Program-made: the position numbers and the translations under genes
Shown here: piece after piece, positions 1 through 6,920 of the stretch
Layout of the letters: each line of letters opens with the position of its first letter
How positions within the stretch are numbered: position 1 is the stretch's first letter
Notes under the pieces: generated by a model
Databases searched by the model: none
The model's input: only the letters and a program-made list of their open reading frames with translations
Told to the model about the DNA's origin: nothing
Assembly (NCBI GenBank): GCA_030917225.1
Contig: JAUPVD010000502.1
Coordinates: 1 to 13,003 of the forward strand
DNA from: Pseudomonadota bacterium
GTDB lineage: Bacteria; Pseudomonadota; Gammaproteobacteria; Burkholderiales; Rhodocyclaceae
Length of the DNA stretch: 13,003 bases
Direction: 5' to 3'

Positions 1-195
1 GCGCTGGTGCGCTCGCAACTTGGCGAACAGCTCTCCCACAACGGTTGGCGCATCCTCGAAGACAGCCACCTCGAGCGCGGTGGCTGCCGGGTCGAATCCG
101 GCGCCAGCGAAGTCGACGCGACGCTGCAGACGCGCTGGCATCGCGTCCTCGACGCCATCGGCGCCACTGGCGACTGGCTGGAAGAAAAGCCGTGA
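1..195 (+). CDS. fliH: FliH, flagellar export ATPase regulator (C-terminal end only)
   Basis: This is the last 64 codons of a gene that starts before the window. FliH is the cytoplasmic stator-like regulator that binds the ATPase FliI and docks it on the flagellar export gate. The reading frame is open from base 1 and ends at TGA 193-195. The visible tail has the family's usual end: a GGCRVES-like strand, an acidic EVDAT segment and a [10 protein letters not shown] helix. The stop overlaps the GTG start of fliI by four bases (GTGA), which fits translational coupling of two proteins that work as a complex. The identification rests on a short C-terminal tail, but the position directly before fliI makes it secure. 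Confidence 0.9.
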   Translation, partial: ALVRSQLGEQLSHNGWRILEDSHLERGGCRVESGASEVDATLQTRWHRVLDAIGATGDWLEEKP

Positions 196-1607
196 GCAGC
201 AACCTACCCGACCATCACAGCACTTGGTGCGGGTTTCTCGAACAATGCCGCGAAGCGGCTGCGGACGCCCAACCCATCCTGTCGAGCGGCCATCTTTCCC
301 GTATCAACGGCCTGGTCATGGAAGCGAGCGGCCTCAAGCTTCCACTGGGCAGTTCATGTCGCATCATCCCGACCGGGGGCGCCGCCGTAGAAGCGGAAGT
401 CGTCGGATTCTCCGGCGAAAAACTGTTCCTGATGCCGTCGGAAGACGTCTACGGTCTTTCGCCCGGTGCTCGCGTCGTTGCTTTCGAGGCACGCACTCCC
501 TTGCCGAAGATCGGCAAGCCACGTGCGCAGCGGCGCCGCACGATCGACCGAGCCAAACTGATGCCGGTCGGCGAATCCTTGCTCGGACGGGTCGTCGATG
601 CCGCCGGCAGGCCGCTCGACAACCACGGTCCGCTGCATTCCGACAACCTGCGTCCTCTGCAGAGCCGGCCGGTCAATCCAATGTCGCGCGCGCCGATCAC
701 GCAGGCGCTGGATGTCGGAGTGCGTGCCATCAACTCGCTGCTCACCGTCGGGCGAGGTCAGCGCATGGGCCTGTTTGCCGGCTCGGGCGTCGGCAAGTCG
801 ATTCTGCTCGGCATGATGGCCCGCTACACCGAGGCGGAGATCATCGTCGTCGGGCTGATCGGTGAGCGGGGCCGTGAGGTCAAGGAATTCATCGAGCAGA
901 TCCTTGGTGACGAAGGCTTGCGCCGTGCGGTCGTGGTTGCTGCCCCGGCCGATGTCAGCCCGCTGATGCGCCTTCAGGGGGCCGCTTACGCAACCAGTAT
1001 TGCCGAGCATTTTCGCGACCAGGGCAAGCAGGTACTGCTGATCATGGATTCGCTCACCCGCTTTGCCATGGCCCAGCGCGAAATTGCGCTGGCAGTCGGC
1101 GAGCCACCCGTGACGCGCGGCTACCCGCCGTCCGTCTTCGCGCGCTTGCCCCAGCTTGTTGAACGCGCGGGCAACGGTGCGGTCGGCGGTGGTTCGATCA
1201 CGGCCTTCTACACGGTGCTGGCCGAAGGCGACGACCAGCAGGACCCGATCGCCGACTCCGCCCGGGCGATTCTCGATGGACACATCGTGCTGTCACGCTC
1301 TCTGGCCGATGCCGGCCACTACCCCGCCATCGACATCGAACAATCGATTTCCCGAGCCATGGTCAATCTGATCACGCCGGGGCACCTCGAAGCCATTCGA
1401 CGCTTCAAGCAACTCTATTCCCGTTATCAGCGTTCGCGCGACCTGATCAGTGTCGGCGCCTACGTCCCCGGCAGCGACCCCCTGCTGGACCAGGCGATAA
1501 CCCAGCAGCCCCATTTCGAGCGTTTCCTGCAGCAGGACCTCTCCCAGCGTGCGGCTTACGCCGAAAGCACGGAAGATCTGCACCGACTGTTCGGGCTGTC
1601 CGTTTGA
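192..1607 (+). CDS. fliI: FliI, flagellum-specific export ATPase
   Basis: FliI is the hexameric ATPase at the cytoplasmic face of the flagellar type III export apparatus; it is related to the F1 beta subunit. The 471-residue product is of normal length. A Walker A loop GSGVGKS lies at residues 197-203 with Lys202. ERGREV, including the likely catalytic Glu, is at 225-230, and the Walker B stretch LLIMDSLTR has its Asp at 286. [21 protein letters not shown] segment typical of the family follows. I chose GTG at 192: it overlaps the fliH stop and has GGAAG at 180-184, seven bases upstream. The same frame stays open upstream to an ATG at 45, but that start would lie deep inside fliH and add about 49 residues unlike a FliI N-terminus. 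fliJ follows after 46 bp. Confidence 0.96.
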   Translation: MSSNLPDHHSTWCGFLEQCREAAADAQPILSSGHLSRINGLVMEASGLKLPLGSSCRIIPTGGAAVEAEVVGFSGEKLFLMPSEDVYGLSPGARVVAFEARTPLPKIGKPRAQRRRTIDRAKLMPVGESLLGRVVDAAGRPLDNHGPLHSDNLRPLQSRPVNPMSRAPITQALDVGVRAINSLLTVGRGQRMGLFAGSGVGKSILLGMMARYTEAEIIVVGLIGERGREVKEFIEQILGDEGLRRAVVVAAPADVSPLMRLQGAAYATSIAEHFRDQGKQVLLIMDSLTRFAMAQREIALAVGEPPVTRGYPPSVFARLPQLVERAGNGAVGGGSITAFYTVLAEGDDQQDPIADSARAILDGHIVLSRSLADAGHYPAIDIEQSISRAMVNLITPGHLEAIRRFKQLYSRYQRSRDLISVGAYVPGSDPLLDQAITQQPHFERFLQQDLSQRAAYAESTEDLHRLFGLSV

Positions 1608-1630
1608 TTGCAGCAGCAAGCAGCTACAAT
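1604..1630 (+). promoter_or_regulatory. possible weak sigma-70-like promoter ahead of fliJ
   Basis: TTGATT (1604-1609) and TACAAT (1625-1630) are separated by 15 bp, which is shorter than the usual 16-18. The -10-like box sits in the 9-mer GCTACAATG, which recurs ahead of fliL at 3332-3340. fliJ probably needs no promoter of its own, since fliI is just upstream, so this is only a candidate. Confidence 0.2.
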
Positions 1631-1632
1631 GA

Positions 1633-1650
1633 AGCATCCAGTTTGATGCT
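1633..1650 (+). other. small inverted repeat over the fliJ ribosome-binding region
   Basis: AGCATC (1633-1638) and GATGCT (1645-1650) form a perfect 6-bp stem with a 6-base loop. The stem ends three bases before the fliJ ATG, where a Shine-Dalgarno sequence would be expected and is not seen. TGCTGC (1647-1652) could instead pair with GCAGCA copies at about 1610-1616, so two exclusive folds are possible. A role in damping fliJ translation is inference. Confidence 0.35.
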
Positions 1651-1653
1651 GCC

Positions 1654-2097
1654 ATGACCAAACCATTTTCCCTGCAAGCCGTCCTCGATCTGATGCAAAA
1701 CCGTGCGGACGAGGCAACGCAGAAGCTGGCGCGGCTGATTGCCGCAGAGCAGGACGCAAAAGCCAAGCTTGATCTGCTCAGCCAGTACCGCGAGGAGTAT
1801 GCGCGGCGCTTCCAGACGACAGCCCAGCAAGGCATGAGTCCGCTTCAGTGGAAAAATTTTCAGGATTTCCTGAACCGCCTCGATGACGCCATCAGCCAGC
1901 AGCGACTGGTGGTTGCGCATTCGAGCAACAACACGGCAGCCGGACAGTCGCACTGGCAGGAACAACGCATCCGACTCAAGGCCATCGACACCTTGTCGGA
2001 TCGCCACCGTGCGGTAGAACTTTCACTGGAATTGCGTCGAGAGCAAAAATTGACCGACGAGATCGCCGCCCGCAAGCGCCGGGATGAAGAAAGCTGA
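1654..2097 (+). CDS. fliJ: FliJ, flagellar export ATPase stalk/chaperone-escort protein
   Basis: FliJ is the small coiled-coil protein that sits in the centre of the FliI hexamer, like F1 gamma, and links it to FlhA; it also recycles export chaperones. The 147-residue product matches the family's length. It is almost entirely charged, Gln- and Ala-rich helix with no Cys or membrane segment, as expected for the antiparallel coiled coil. The N-terminus (KPFSLQAVLDLMQNRADEA) and the C-terminal RREQKLTDEIAARKRRDEES tail are family-like. ATG 1654 is the only sensible start in frame, although no clear Shine-Dalgarno precedes it and a small inverted repeat occupies that place. The order fliH-fliI-fliJ supports the call, because FliJ sequences diverge strongly. 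Confidence 0.9.
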   Translation: MTKPFSLQAVLDLMQNRADEATQKLARLIAAEQDAKAKLDLLSQYREEYARRFQTTAQQGMSPLQWKNFQDFLNRLDDAISQQRLVVAHSSNNTAAGQSHWQEQRIRLKAIDTLSDRHRAVELSLELRREQKLTDEIAARKRRDEES

Positions 2098-2115
2098 TCA
2101 GGGAAAAATCAACGC

Positions 2116-2131
2116 TGGCACGGTGTTTGCT
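2116..2131 (+). promoter_or_regulatory. sigma-54 promoter for fliK
   Basis: TGGCACGGTGTTTGCT matches the sigma-54 consensus TGGCACG-N4-TTGCW at every defined base, with the GG (-24) and GC (-12) elements correctly spaced. It lies 18 bp after the fliJ stop. Counting from C2130 as -12, transcription would start near 2142, about 27 bases before the fliK ATG. A NtrC-type activator (FleQ/FlrC-like) would be needed; I saw no clear binding site for one. This site would split fliHIJ from fliKLMNOPQR. Confidence 0.8.
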
Positions 2132-2156
2132 GCACAGGAGTCAAATCTTGTCAGAC

Positions 2157-2171
2157 AGGAATCTGCCCATG
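2157..2171 (+). promoter_or_regulatory. fliK ribosome-binding site and start
   Basis: AGGA at 2157-2160 stands eight bases before ATG 2169. A rival pair, AGGAG at 2136-2140 before TTG 2148, would add seven residues. A transcript from the sigma-54 site would begin near 2142 and so lack that AGGAG. This favours ATG 2169. Confidence 0.65.
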
Positions 2172-3257
2172 CCCACCGCCGTTGCTGCACTGTCCTTGCC
2201 GGCCAAGCCGCTGCCAGCTCAAACGGCAGATTACCCATCGCCTGCCGAGGGTAGCGGTGCGTCACTCGCCGGTGCCGATTTTGCCGCCCTGCTGCTCGGT
2301 CAACTGACCCTGGAAACAGGACTAAAGACGCAAGCCTCCGACGCATCTACTGCAGAATCCCTGCTTACCGAAACCGCTGCCAGCCCGCAGGACGCCGCAC
2401 TGCTACTGGCTTCCATGGGAATTGCCATGCCACCGGCACTCCCGACTGCGCAACTGACGCAGAAGGGTGAAGCTGCTACCTTGAGCACCGACGCCGACCT
2501 GTCGATAGCGATTGCTGCAGACCCGGCACTCGCCACCGCCACAGACAAGGCCATGGTCCTTGGGCAGGCCGTCGCAACCGAGAATTCCAGGCAACCGCCG
2601 CTGACCAGCGAAAGCGCGCAGCCATCAGGTCTCGGGGCACAAGCGCAAGCCGGCACACCGGCAAAACTTGCCGGATTTGAGCAAAAGCTTGCCGATGCAC
2701 TTCCTGGCGTCACCGAACTGCCGACAACGCCGCAACAGGCGGCCAGTGCAGTTCAAATCGGCAATACGCAGACGACTCCCCTGCGCCAGGCCACCGAACA
2801 GGTCCGCCTGGATACACCCATGAAGGATCAGGCTTGGCCAGCCGAGTTCGGGCAGAAAGTGGTGTGGTTGGCGACCCAGGACAAACAGAGCGCGCAAATC
2901 ACCCTCAATCCCCCGCAACTGGGGCCGATAGAGATATCGTTGAACGTGAAAAATGATCAGGCGACAGCGGTCTTCGCATCCGCCAGCGCCGAAGTCCGTG
3001 AAGCCATCGAATCGGCTCTGCCGCGCTTGCGCGAAATGCTGGCCGGCGTTGGTGTCGAACTTGGGCAAACGAATGTCAGCGCCGAGTCCTTCCGGCAGGC
3101 TTACGAAGAAAACAATAATGGCAACGCCAATGGCCGTGGCGATGCTGGCACGAAGGACGGTAGCGGACTGGGCGACAACAATCGGTTGATGCGCGGAGAC
3201 TCCATGCTGGGAACAAATATCAAACGTGGCAACGGACTGGTCGATACCTTTGCCTGA
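2169..3257 (+). CDS. fliK: FliK, hook-length control protein
   Basis: FliK is exported during hook growth, measures hook length, and switches the export gate (through FlhB) from hook to filament substrates. The product has 362 residues from ATG 2169. The first two-thirds is low-complexity, Ala-, Thr-, Gln- and Pro-rich sequence typical of the ruler region. The conserved C-terminal switch domain spans about residues 225-315, with the family signature LNPPQLGPIEI at 246-256, then VREAIESALPRLREMLAGVG. The tail (about 320-362) is rich in Asn, Gly and Asp. An in-frame TTG at 2148 is the main alternative start, and a TTG at 2127 falls inside the promoter. fliK follows fliJ after a promoter-bearing gap and is 109 bp before fliL. 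Confidence 0.92.
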   Translation: MPTAVAALSLPAKPLPAQTADYPSPAEGSGASLAGADFAALLLGQLTLETGLKTQASDASTAESLLTETAASPQDAALLLASMGIAMPPALPTAQLTQKGEAATLSTDADLSIAIAADPALATATDKAMVLGQAVATENSRQPPLTSESAQPSGLGAQAQAGTPAKLAGFEQKLADALPGVTELPTTPQQAASAVQIGNTQTTPLRQATEQVRLDTPMKDQAWPAEFGQKVVWLATQDKQSAQITLNPPQLGPIEISLNVKNDQATAVFASASAEVREAIESALPRLREMLAGVGVELGQTNVSAESFRQAYEENNNGNANGRGDAGTKDGSGLGDNNRLMRGDSMLGTNIKRGNGLVDTFA

Positions 3258-3355
3258 GCCAGAGAATTCATGAGAGGCGCGGAGTTCTGCGCATTAGGGG
3301 CGTGCGGGCCAAACAACCGCACAGTTGACGCGCTACAATGCGCTGAAAACACAAC

Positions 3356-3369
3356 AGGGGTTTGCAATG
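3356..3369 (+). promoter_or_regulatory. fliL ribosome-binding site and start
   Basis: AGGGG at 3356-3360 lies six bases before ATG 3367. It fixes the fliL start there; the frame is open further upstream to a TTG at 3325 that lacks this support and would add 14 residues. Confidence 0.75.
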
Positions 3370-3921
3370 GCTAAAGAAGAAAAAGCAGCCGAAGGCGCGG
3401 CAGAAGCACCACCGAAAAAAAGCAAGAAGATGCTGATCATCATCCTGGCGGCGGTACTGGTCATCGTTCTCGCCGGTGGTGGAGCCGCTTTTTTCCTGCT
3501 GAAAAAGAGTGACGATCACGCCGAGGATGGCGAAGTTGCTGCCGAAAAGGAGTCCGCAAAAAAGAAGAAAGGCGAGAAGGAAGCCGTACCCGTCTATATT
3601 CCGATGGAACCCTTTACCGTCAATCTGGTGCCGGAAACCGGCGACCAGTACCTGCAGGTCACCATCAACGTCGAGGCTGAAGATGCTGCGGTGGGCGAAA
3701 AGATGAAAATCCACATGCCCAAGCTGCGCAACAAGATCATGCTGATCCTGTCCTCCAAGAAGCCATCCGAAATTGCCCCGCGCGAAGGCAAGGAGCAACT
3801 CGCTAACGAGATCAAGGAGAGCATCAACGAGGTGATCGGCGGCGGCGAGCCGGCCAAGGGCAAGAAGACGGTTGAAGACCCCGTCAAGGAAGTCCTTTTC
3901 ACTTCGTTCATCATCCAATAA
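3367..3921 (+). CDS. fliL: FliL, flagellar basal-body/stator-associated membrane protein
   Basis: FliL is a single-pass inner-membrane protein that surrounds the MotAB stators and supports torque and stator stability. The 184-residue product has a short charged cytoplasmic N-terminus (Lys/Glu/Ala), one membrane helix at about residues 22-45, and a charged linker (about 46-73). A periplasmic domain starting near YIPMEPFTVNLV has a prohibitin-like fold in known members. The C-terminus VLFTSFIIQ is typical. The linker carries a Lys-rich run at about 63-70. The gene sits six bases before fliM, whose start lacks a good Shine-Dalgarno, so fliM is probably translated by coupling to fliL. In the 109-bp gap upstream I see only a weak hairpin (3277-3292) and a TACAAT box. 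Confidence 0.94.
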   Translation: MAKEEKAAEGAAEAPPKKSKKMLIIILAAVLVIVLAGGGAAFFLLKKSDDHAEDGEVAAEKESAKKKKGEKEAVPVYIPMEPFTVNLVPETGDQYLQVTINVEAEDAAVGEKMKIHMPKLRNKIMLILSSKKPSEIAPREGKEQLANEIKESINEVIGGGEPAKGKKTVEDPVKEVLFTSFIIQ

Positions 3922-3927
3922 TCAGCC

Positions 3928-4932
3928 ATGGCGCAGGATTTTCTCTCTCAGGACGAAGTAGACGCACTGCTCAAGGGCGTCACCGGGGAAACCGACGAGC
4001 CTGAAGCAGCGGGCGATGAAGGTGGCGGCCCGAGAAACTACAATCTCGGCACGCAGGAGCGGATTGTCCGCGGCCGCATGCCGACGCTGGAGTTGATCAA
4101 CGAACGCTTTGCCCGTTACCTGCGCATCGGTCTGTTCAACTACATGCACCGCAACGCCGAAATTTCGGTGGGGCCGATCAAGGTAGCGAAGTACAGCGAG
4201 TTCATCCGCAATCTGGTGGTACCGACCAACCTCAACCTGGTATCGGCCAAGCCCTTGCGAGGAACGGGGCTGTTCATCTTCGACCCGAACCTGGTCTTCC
4301 TGGTTGTTGACAACATGTTCGGCGGTGACGGGCGCTTCCACACCCGCGTGGAAGGTCGGGATTTCACGCAAACCGAGCAGCGCATCATCCAGGGCATGCT
4401 CAACGTCGTATTCACCGAATATGGTCGCTCGTGGAAGCCAGTGCATGACCTGAATTTCGAGTACATCCGCTCGGAAATGAATTCGCAGTTCGCCAATATC
4501 GCGACGCCATCGGAAATCGTCGTCTCGACAACCTTTTCGATCGAGTTCGGCGGTTCGGCAGCGGAAATGCACATCTGTTTCCCGTATTCGATGCTGGAAC
4601 CGATCCGCGACCTGCTGTACAGCAGCATGCAGAGCGACCAGCTGTCCTCCGACAAACGCTGGATCACGACGCTGCGCAAGCAGCTGCAGAGTGCAGAAGT
4701 CGAGCTGACGGCGGAACTGACGCACGCCGCCTTGACGCTGGGACAGATCAACAAGATGAAGGTTGGCGATGTCATCCCGGTGAATATTCCGGAAACGATC
4801 ATTGCCAAGGTGGACGGTGTGCCGCTGGTCGAATGCAAGTTTGGCCAGCAGCAGGGTCAGTACGCCATCCAGATAGAGCGATTCATAGCTTCAGAGAAGC
4901 AGGATTCGATGCAAGGGGAACATCATGTCTGA
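3928..4932 (+). CDS. fliM: FliM, flagellar motor switch protein
   Basis: FliM forms the middle of the cytoplasmic C-ring; it binds FliG above, FliN below, and phosphorylated CheY to reverse the motor. The 334-residue length is normal. The extreme N-terminus, DFLSQDEVDALLKG (residues 4-17), is the CheY-P-binding helix. An acidic linker (about 20-34) follows, then the CheC-like middle domain with the FliG-contacting GGDG motif at 132-135 (in NMFGGDGRF). The C-terminal SpoA/FliN-like domain covers about 255-325 (KVGDVIPVNIPETI). All key features for chemotactic switching are present, so the organism probably has CheY. The gene overlaps fliN by eight bases. Confidence 0.97.
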   Translation: MAQDFLSQDEVDALLKGVTGETDEPEAAGDEGGGPRNYNLGTQERIVRGRMPTLELINERFARYLRIGLFNYMHRNAEISVGPIKVAKYSEFIRNLVVPTNLNLVSAKPLRGTGLFIFDPNLVFLVVDNMFGGDGRFHTRVEGRDFTQTEQRIIQGMLNVVFTEYGRSWKPVHDLNFEYIRSEMNSQFANIATPSEIVVSTTFSIEFGGSAAEMHICFPYSMLEPIRDLLYSSMQSDQLSSDKRWITTLRKQLQSAEVELTAELTHAALTLGQINKMKVGDVIPVNIPETIIAKVDGVPLVECKFGQQQGQYAIQIERFIASEKQDSMQGEHHV

Positions 4933-5362
4933 AGACACAGAAAACGTCGAAAGCGCGGCAGCAGACGCCATTGGCGAAGACGATTGGGCGGCCGCGATGG
5001 CCGAGCAGGCGATCGCCGAGTCGGGTGCAGCGGCGCCGGCGGCGGCGCCCGCACAGATTTTCCAGAGCTTTGGCGGTGATCCCGGCAAAGGCGCCGTCAT
5101 GAATGAACTCGACATGATCATGGACATCCCGGTCCAGATCACTGCCGAACTCGGCCGCACCAAACTCACGATCAAGAATCTGCTGCAACTGGCCCACGGC
5201 TCGGTCGTGGAACTGGATGCCATGGCAGGAGAACCCCTCGACATCCTGGTCAACGGCACCCTCATCGCCCAAGGCGAGGTGGTCGTGGTCAACGAGAAAT
5301 TCGGCATTCGCCTGACGGACATCATCACGCCATCGGAGCGCATGCGTAAACTCGGCCGCTAG
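4925..5362 (+). CDS. fliN: FliN, flagellar motor switch protein
   Basis: FliN makes the bottom of the C-ring together with FliM and is also a docking site for the FliH-FliI export complex. The 145-residue protein has an acidic N-terminal region (about 1-30) and an Ala/Pro-rich linker (about 32-43, coded by a GCG/GCC-rich run near 5026-5051). The SpoA domain runs from about 65 to 142, including MDIPVQITAELGRTKLTIKN and EKFGIRLTDI. ATG 4925 overlaps the end of fliM and has a strong AAGGGGA at 4913-4919, five bases upstream. A 76-bp gap separates it from fliO. Confidence 0.97.
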   Translation: MSEDTENVESAAADAIGEDDWAAAMAEQAIAESGAAAPAAAPAQIFQSFGGDPGKGAVMNELDMIMDIPVQITAELGRTKLTIKNLLQLAHGSVVELDAMAGEPLDILVNGTLIAQGEVVVVNEKFGIRLTDIITPSERMRKLGR

Positions 5363-5438
5363 GGCATGTTCATGGTGGCGCTGGCTTGATGCTTATTCGG
5401 GTTTGTTCACGGGGCGCCATGCTTTAAGATAGGGCCCT

Positions 5439-5900
5439 GTGAGCCCGAAATTCCTTTTTCTTCGTATTCTTTGCATTCGACCCTGCCAACTGGGTGCAGC
5501 AGTGCTGCTCGCACCGTTCGCGTCTCTTGCGGCAGAGACTCCTTCCCCGCCCCCCGGCGTTTCTTTCGCCACCATGGTGCAGACTTTCGCTGGTCTGGCC
5601 CTGATCCTTGGCCTTTTCGTCGGCGCTGCCTGGTTGCTGCGACGAATGAACGGTGGCAAAGCTTTCATGGCTGGCAAGGGTCCGATGCGCATTGTCAGTT
5701 CGCTGCCAGTCGGTGCCCGCGAACGCATCGTCCTGCTTGAGATCGAAGATACCTGGCTCGTCGTCGGCATTGCTCCCGGACAAACACGCACGCTACACAC
5801 CATGCCGAAGGGGACCGTTCCGGCCGAAACAACGGAAGATGGCCAGTTCGGGCACTGGCTGAAACAGTTCCGGGAACAACGCAATGAGTCCAAGCCGTAA
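5439..5900 (+). CDS. fliO: FliO, flagellar export-gate assembly protein
   Basis: FliO is a membrane scaffold that helps the FliP pentamer assemble. The 153-residue product fits this poorly conserved family. A hydrophobic N-terminus (about 17-32) ending in ASLAAE looks like a cleavable signal peptide. A second hydrophobic helix at about 43-68 ends in LLRRM, and a cytoplasmic domain with [20 protein letters not shown] follows, the family's best-conserved stretch. GTG 5439 is the best start: it keeps the signal peptide and is preceded by AGGG at 5431-5434, though the spacing of four bases is short. The overlap with fliP by 17 bases supports the position. The 76-bp gap before it (5363-5438) shows imperfect inverted repeats and no convincing promoter. 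Confidence 0.9.
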   Translation: MSPKFLFLRILCIRPCQLGAAVLLAPFASLAAETPSPPPGVSFATMVQTFAGLALILGLFVGAAWLLRRMNGGKAFMAGKGPMRIVSSLPVGARERIVLLEIEDTWLVVGIAPGQTRTLHTMPKGTVPAETTEDGQFGHWLKQFREQRNESKP

Positions 5901-6654
5901 TTCGATGCAGCGCATCCTCTTTTTTCTGCCAGCGCTTGCGGCCCTTCTGGTTCTGCCGACAGAAGCATTTTCCCAGGCCAGTTTGCCGGCCCTGACCAGC
6001 AGCCCCGGGCCAGGCGGCAGCACCAACTGGTCGCTGCCCATCCAGACGCTGATCACGCTGACAGCGCTGACCTTCATCCCGGCCGCGGTGCTGATGATGA
6101 CCGGTTTCACGCGGATCATCATCGTCTTTTCACTGCTGCGCCACGCGCTTGGCACGCAGACTTCGCCGCCGAATCAGGTACTCATCGGGCTGTCTCTGTT
6201 CCTGACATTTTTTGTCATGGCACCGGTCTTCGACCGGATTTACGCCGATGCCTACCTGCCACTCTCGGAAAACCGCATCAGTTTTCCGCAAGCGATAGAC
6301 CGCGCCACGGTGCCGCTCAAAGGCTTCATGCTGAAGCAGACGCGGGAAACGGATATCGGCCTTTTTGCTCGCCTGGCCAAGATCGAGAAGATCGAGAAGC
6401 CGGAAGACACGCCAATGCATGTGCTGATCCCGGCGTTCGTGACCAGCGAACTCAAAACAGCCTTCCAGATCGGTTTCATCATCTTCATTCCCTTCCTCGT
6501 CATCGACATGGTCGTGGCCAGCGTGCTGATGTCGATGGGTATGATGATGATGTCACCGGTGATGGTGTCGCTACCGATGAAGCTGATGCTGTTCGTACTT
6601 GTGGACGGCTGGCACCTGATTGTTGGATCACTGGTCCAGAGCTTCGCCACATGA
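5884..6654 (+). CDS. fliP: FliP, flagellar type III export gate protein
   Basis: FliP makes five of the subunits of the FliP5-FliQ4-FliR1 export channel in the inner membrane. The 256-residue protein has an N-terminal signal sequence (hydrophobic about 10-25, cut probably near FSQA at 29-32), unusual for a bacterial inner-membrane protein but characteristic of FliP. It also has a helix at about 55-85, the family motif [17 protein letters not shown] at 74-90, a large hydrophilic loop (about 117-180) and two C-terminal helices. The Met-rich run SMGMMMMSP (217-225) corresponds to the methionine gasket that seals the closed channel. ATG 5884 overlaps fliO; an in-frame ATG at 5908 is a less likely alternative. 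The stop overlaps fliQ by four bases. Confidence 0.97.
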   Translation: MSPSRNSMQRILFFLPALAALLVLPTEAFSQASLPALTSSPGPGGSTNWSLPIQTLITLTALTFIPAAVLMMTGFTRIIIVFSLLRHALGTQTSPPNQVLIGLSLFLTFFVMAPVFDRIYADAYLPLSENRISFPQAIDRATVPLKGFMLKQTRETDIGLFARLAKIEKIEKPEDTPMHVLIPAFVTSELKTAFQIGFIIFIPFLVIDMVVASVLMSMGMMMMSPVMVSLPMKLMLFVLVDGWHLIVGSLVQSFAT

Positions 6655-6920
6655 CGCCGCAGACAGTCATGGAGCTTGGCCGGCAGGCCCTGGAGATGAC
6701 ACTGCTGGTCTCGGCTCCGATGCTCATGGCAGCGCTCGTCACCGGGCTGATCATCAGCATCTTTCAGGCAGCGACCCAGATCAACGAATCGACGCTGTCG
6801 TTCATTCCCCGTCTGGTGGTGATGTTCATCACACTGATCTTTGCCGGGCCGTGGATGCTGCAGCTGATGATCGATTACATCCGCCGCCTGTTTGACGCCA
6901 TCCCCGGGATGCTCGGATGA
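6651..6920 (+). CDS. fliQ: FliQ, flagellar type III export gate protein
   Basis: FliQ wraps around the FliP/FliR helical core of the export gate, four copies per channel. The 89-residue length is exactly typical. Two hydrophobic helical hairpins are visible at about residues 15-40 and 55-76, with the conserved polar turn [16 protein letters not shown] (39-54) between them. The start ATG overlaps the fliP stop in an ATGA, and the stop overlaps the fliR start the same way. All three gate genes are therefore translationally coupled, which fits their fixed stoichiometric assembly. Confidence 0.97.
   Translation: MTPQTVMELGRQALEMTLLVSAPMLMAALVTGLIISIFQAATQINESTLSFIPRLVVMFITLIFAGPWMLQLMIDYIRRLFDAIPGMLG

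Noticed and set aside
20..865. 281-codon plus-strand frame over fliH/fliI
   Set aside because: Out of frame with both genes; Arg/Ser/Ala-rich translation typical of a shifted high-GC frame.
354..1283. 309-codon open frame on the minus strand inside fliI
   Set aside because: Shadow of fliI in high-GC DNA; the product is an Asp/Arg/His-rich string with no recognisable domain, and the sense frame is a clear FliI.
1629..1646. Five-codon mini reading frame (MKHPV) before fliJ as a leader peptide
   Set aside because: No ribosome-binding site and no conserved feature visible; very short frames like this arise by chance.
3277..3292. Hairpin GCGCGG-AGTT-CTGCGC (one G-U pair) between fliK and fliL as a terminator
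   Set aside because: Six-pair stem with no following T-tract, and fliL and later genes appear to need read-through; too weak to call.
3324..3339. TTGACG plus TACAAT before fliL as a sigma-70 promoter
   Set aside because: Only four bases separate the boxes, so they cannot be used together.
3922..4725. 267-codon minus-strand frame opposite fliM
   Set aside because: Fully antisense to fliM with shadow-like composition.
5403..5430. TTGTTC-N16-TAAGAT before fliO as a sigma-70 promoter
   Set aside because: The -10 would end eight bases before the GTG, leaving almost no leader and no ribosome-binding site on the transcript; the boxes are also weak.
6151..6240. TGGCAC-like sequences inside fliP as sigma-54 promoters
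   Set aside because: The -12 element is wrong in both cases (CTTCG and TTCGA where TTGCW is expected).
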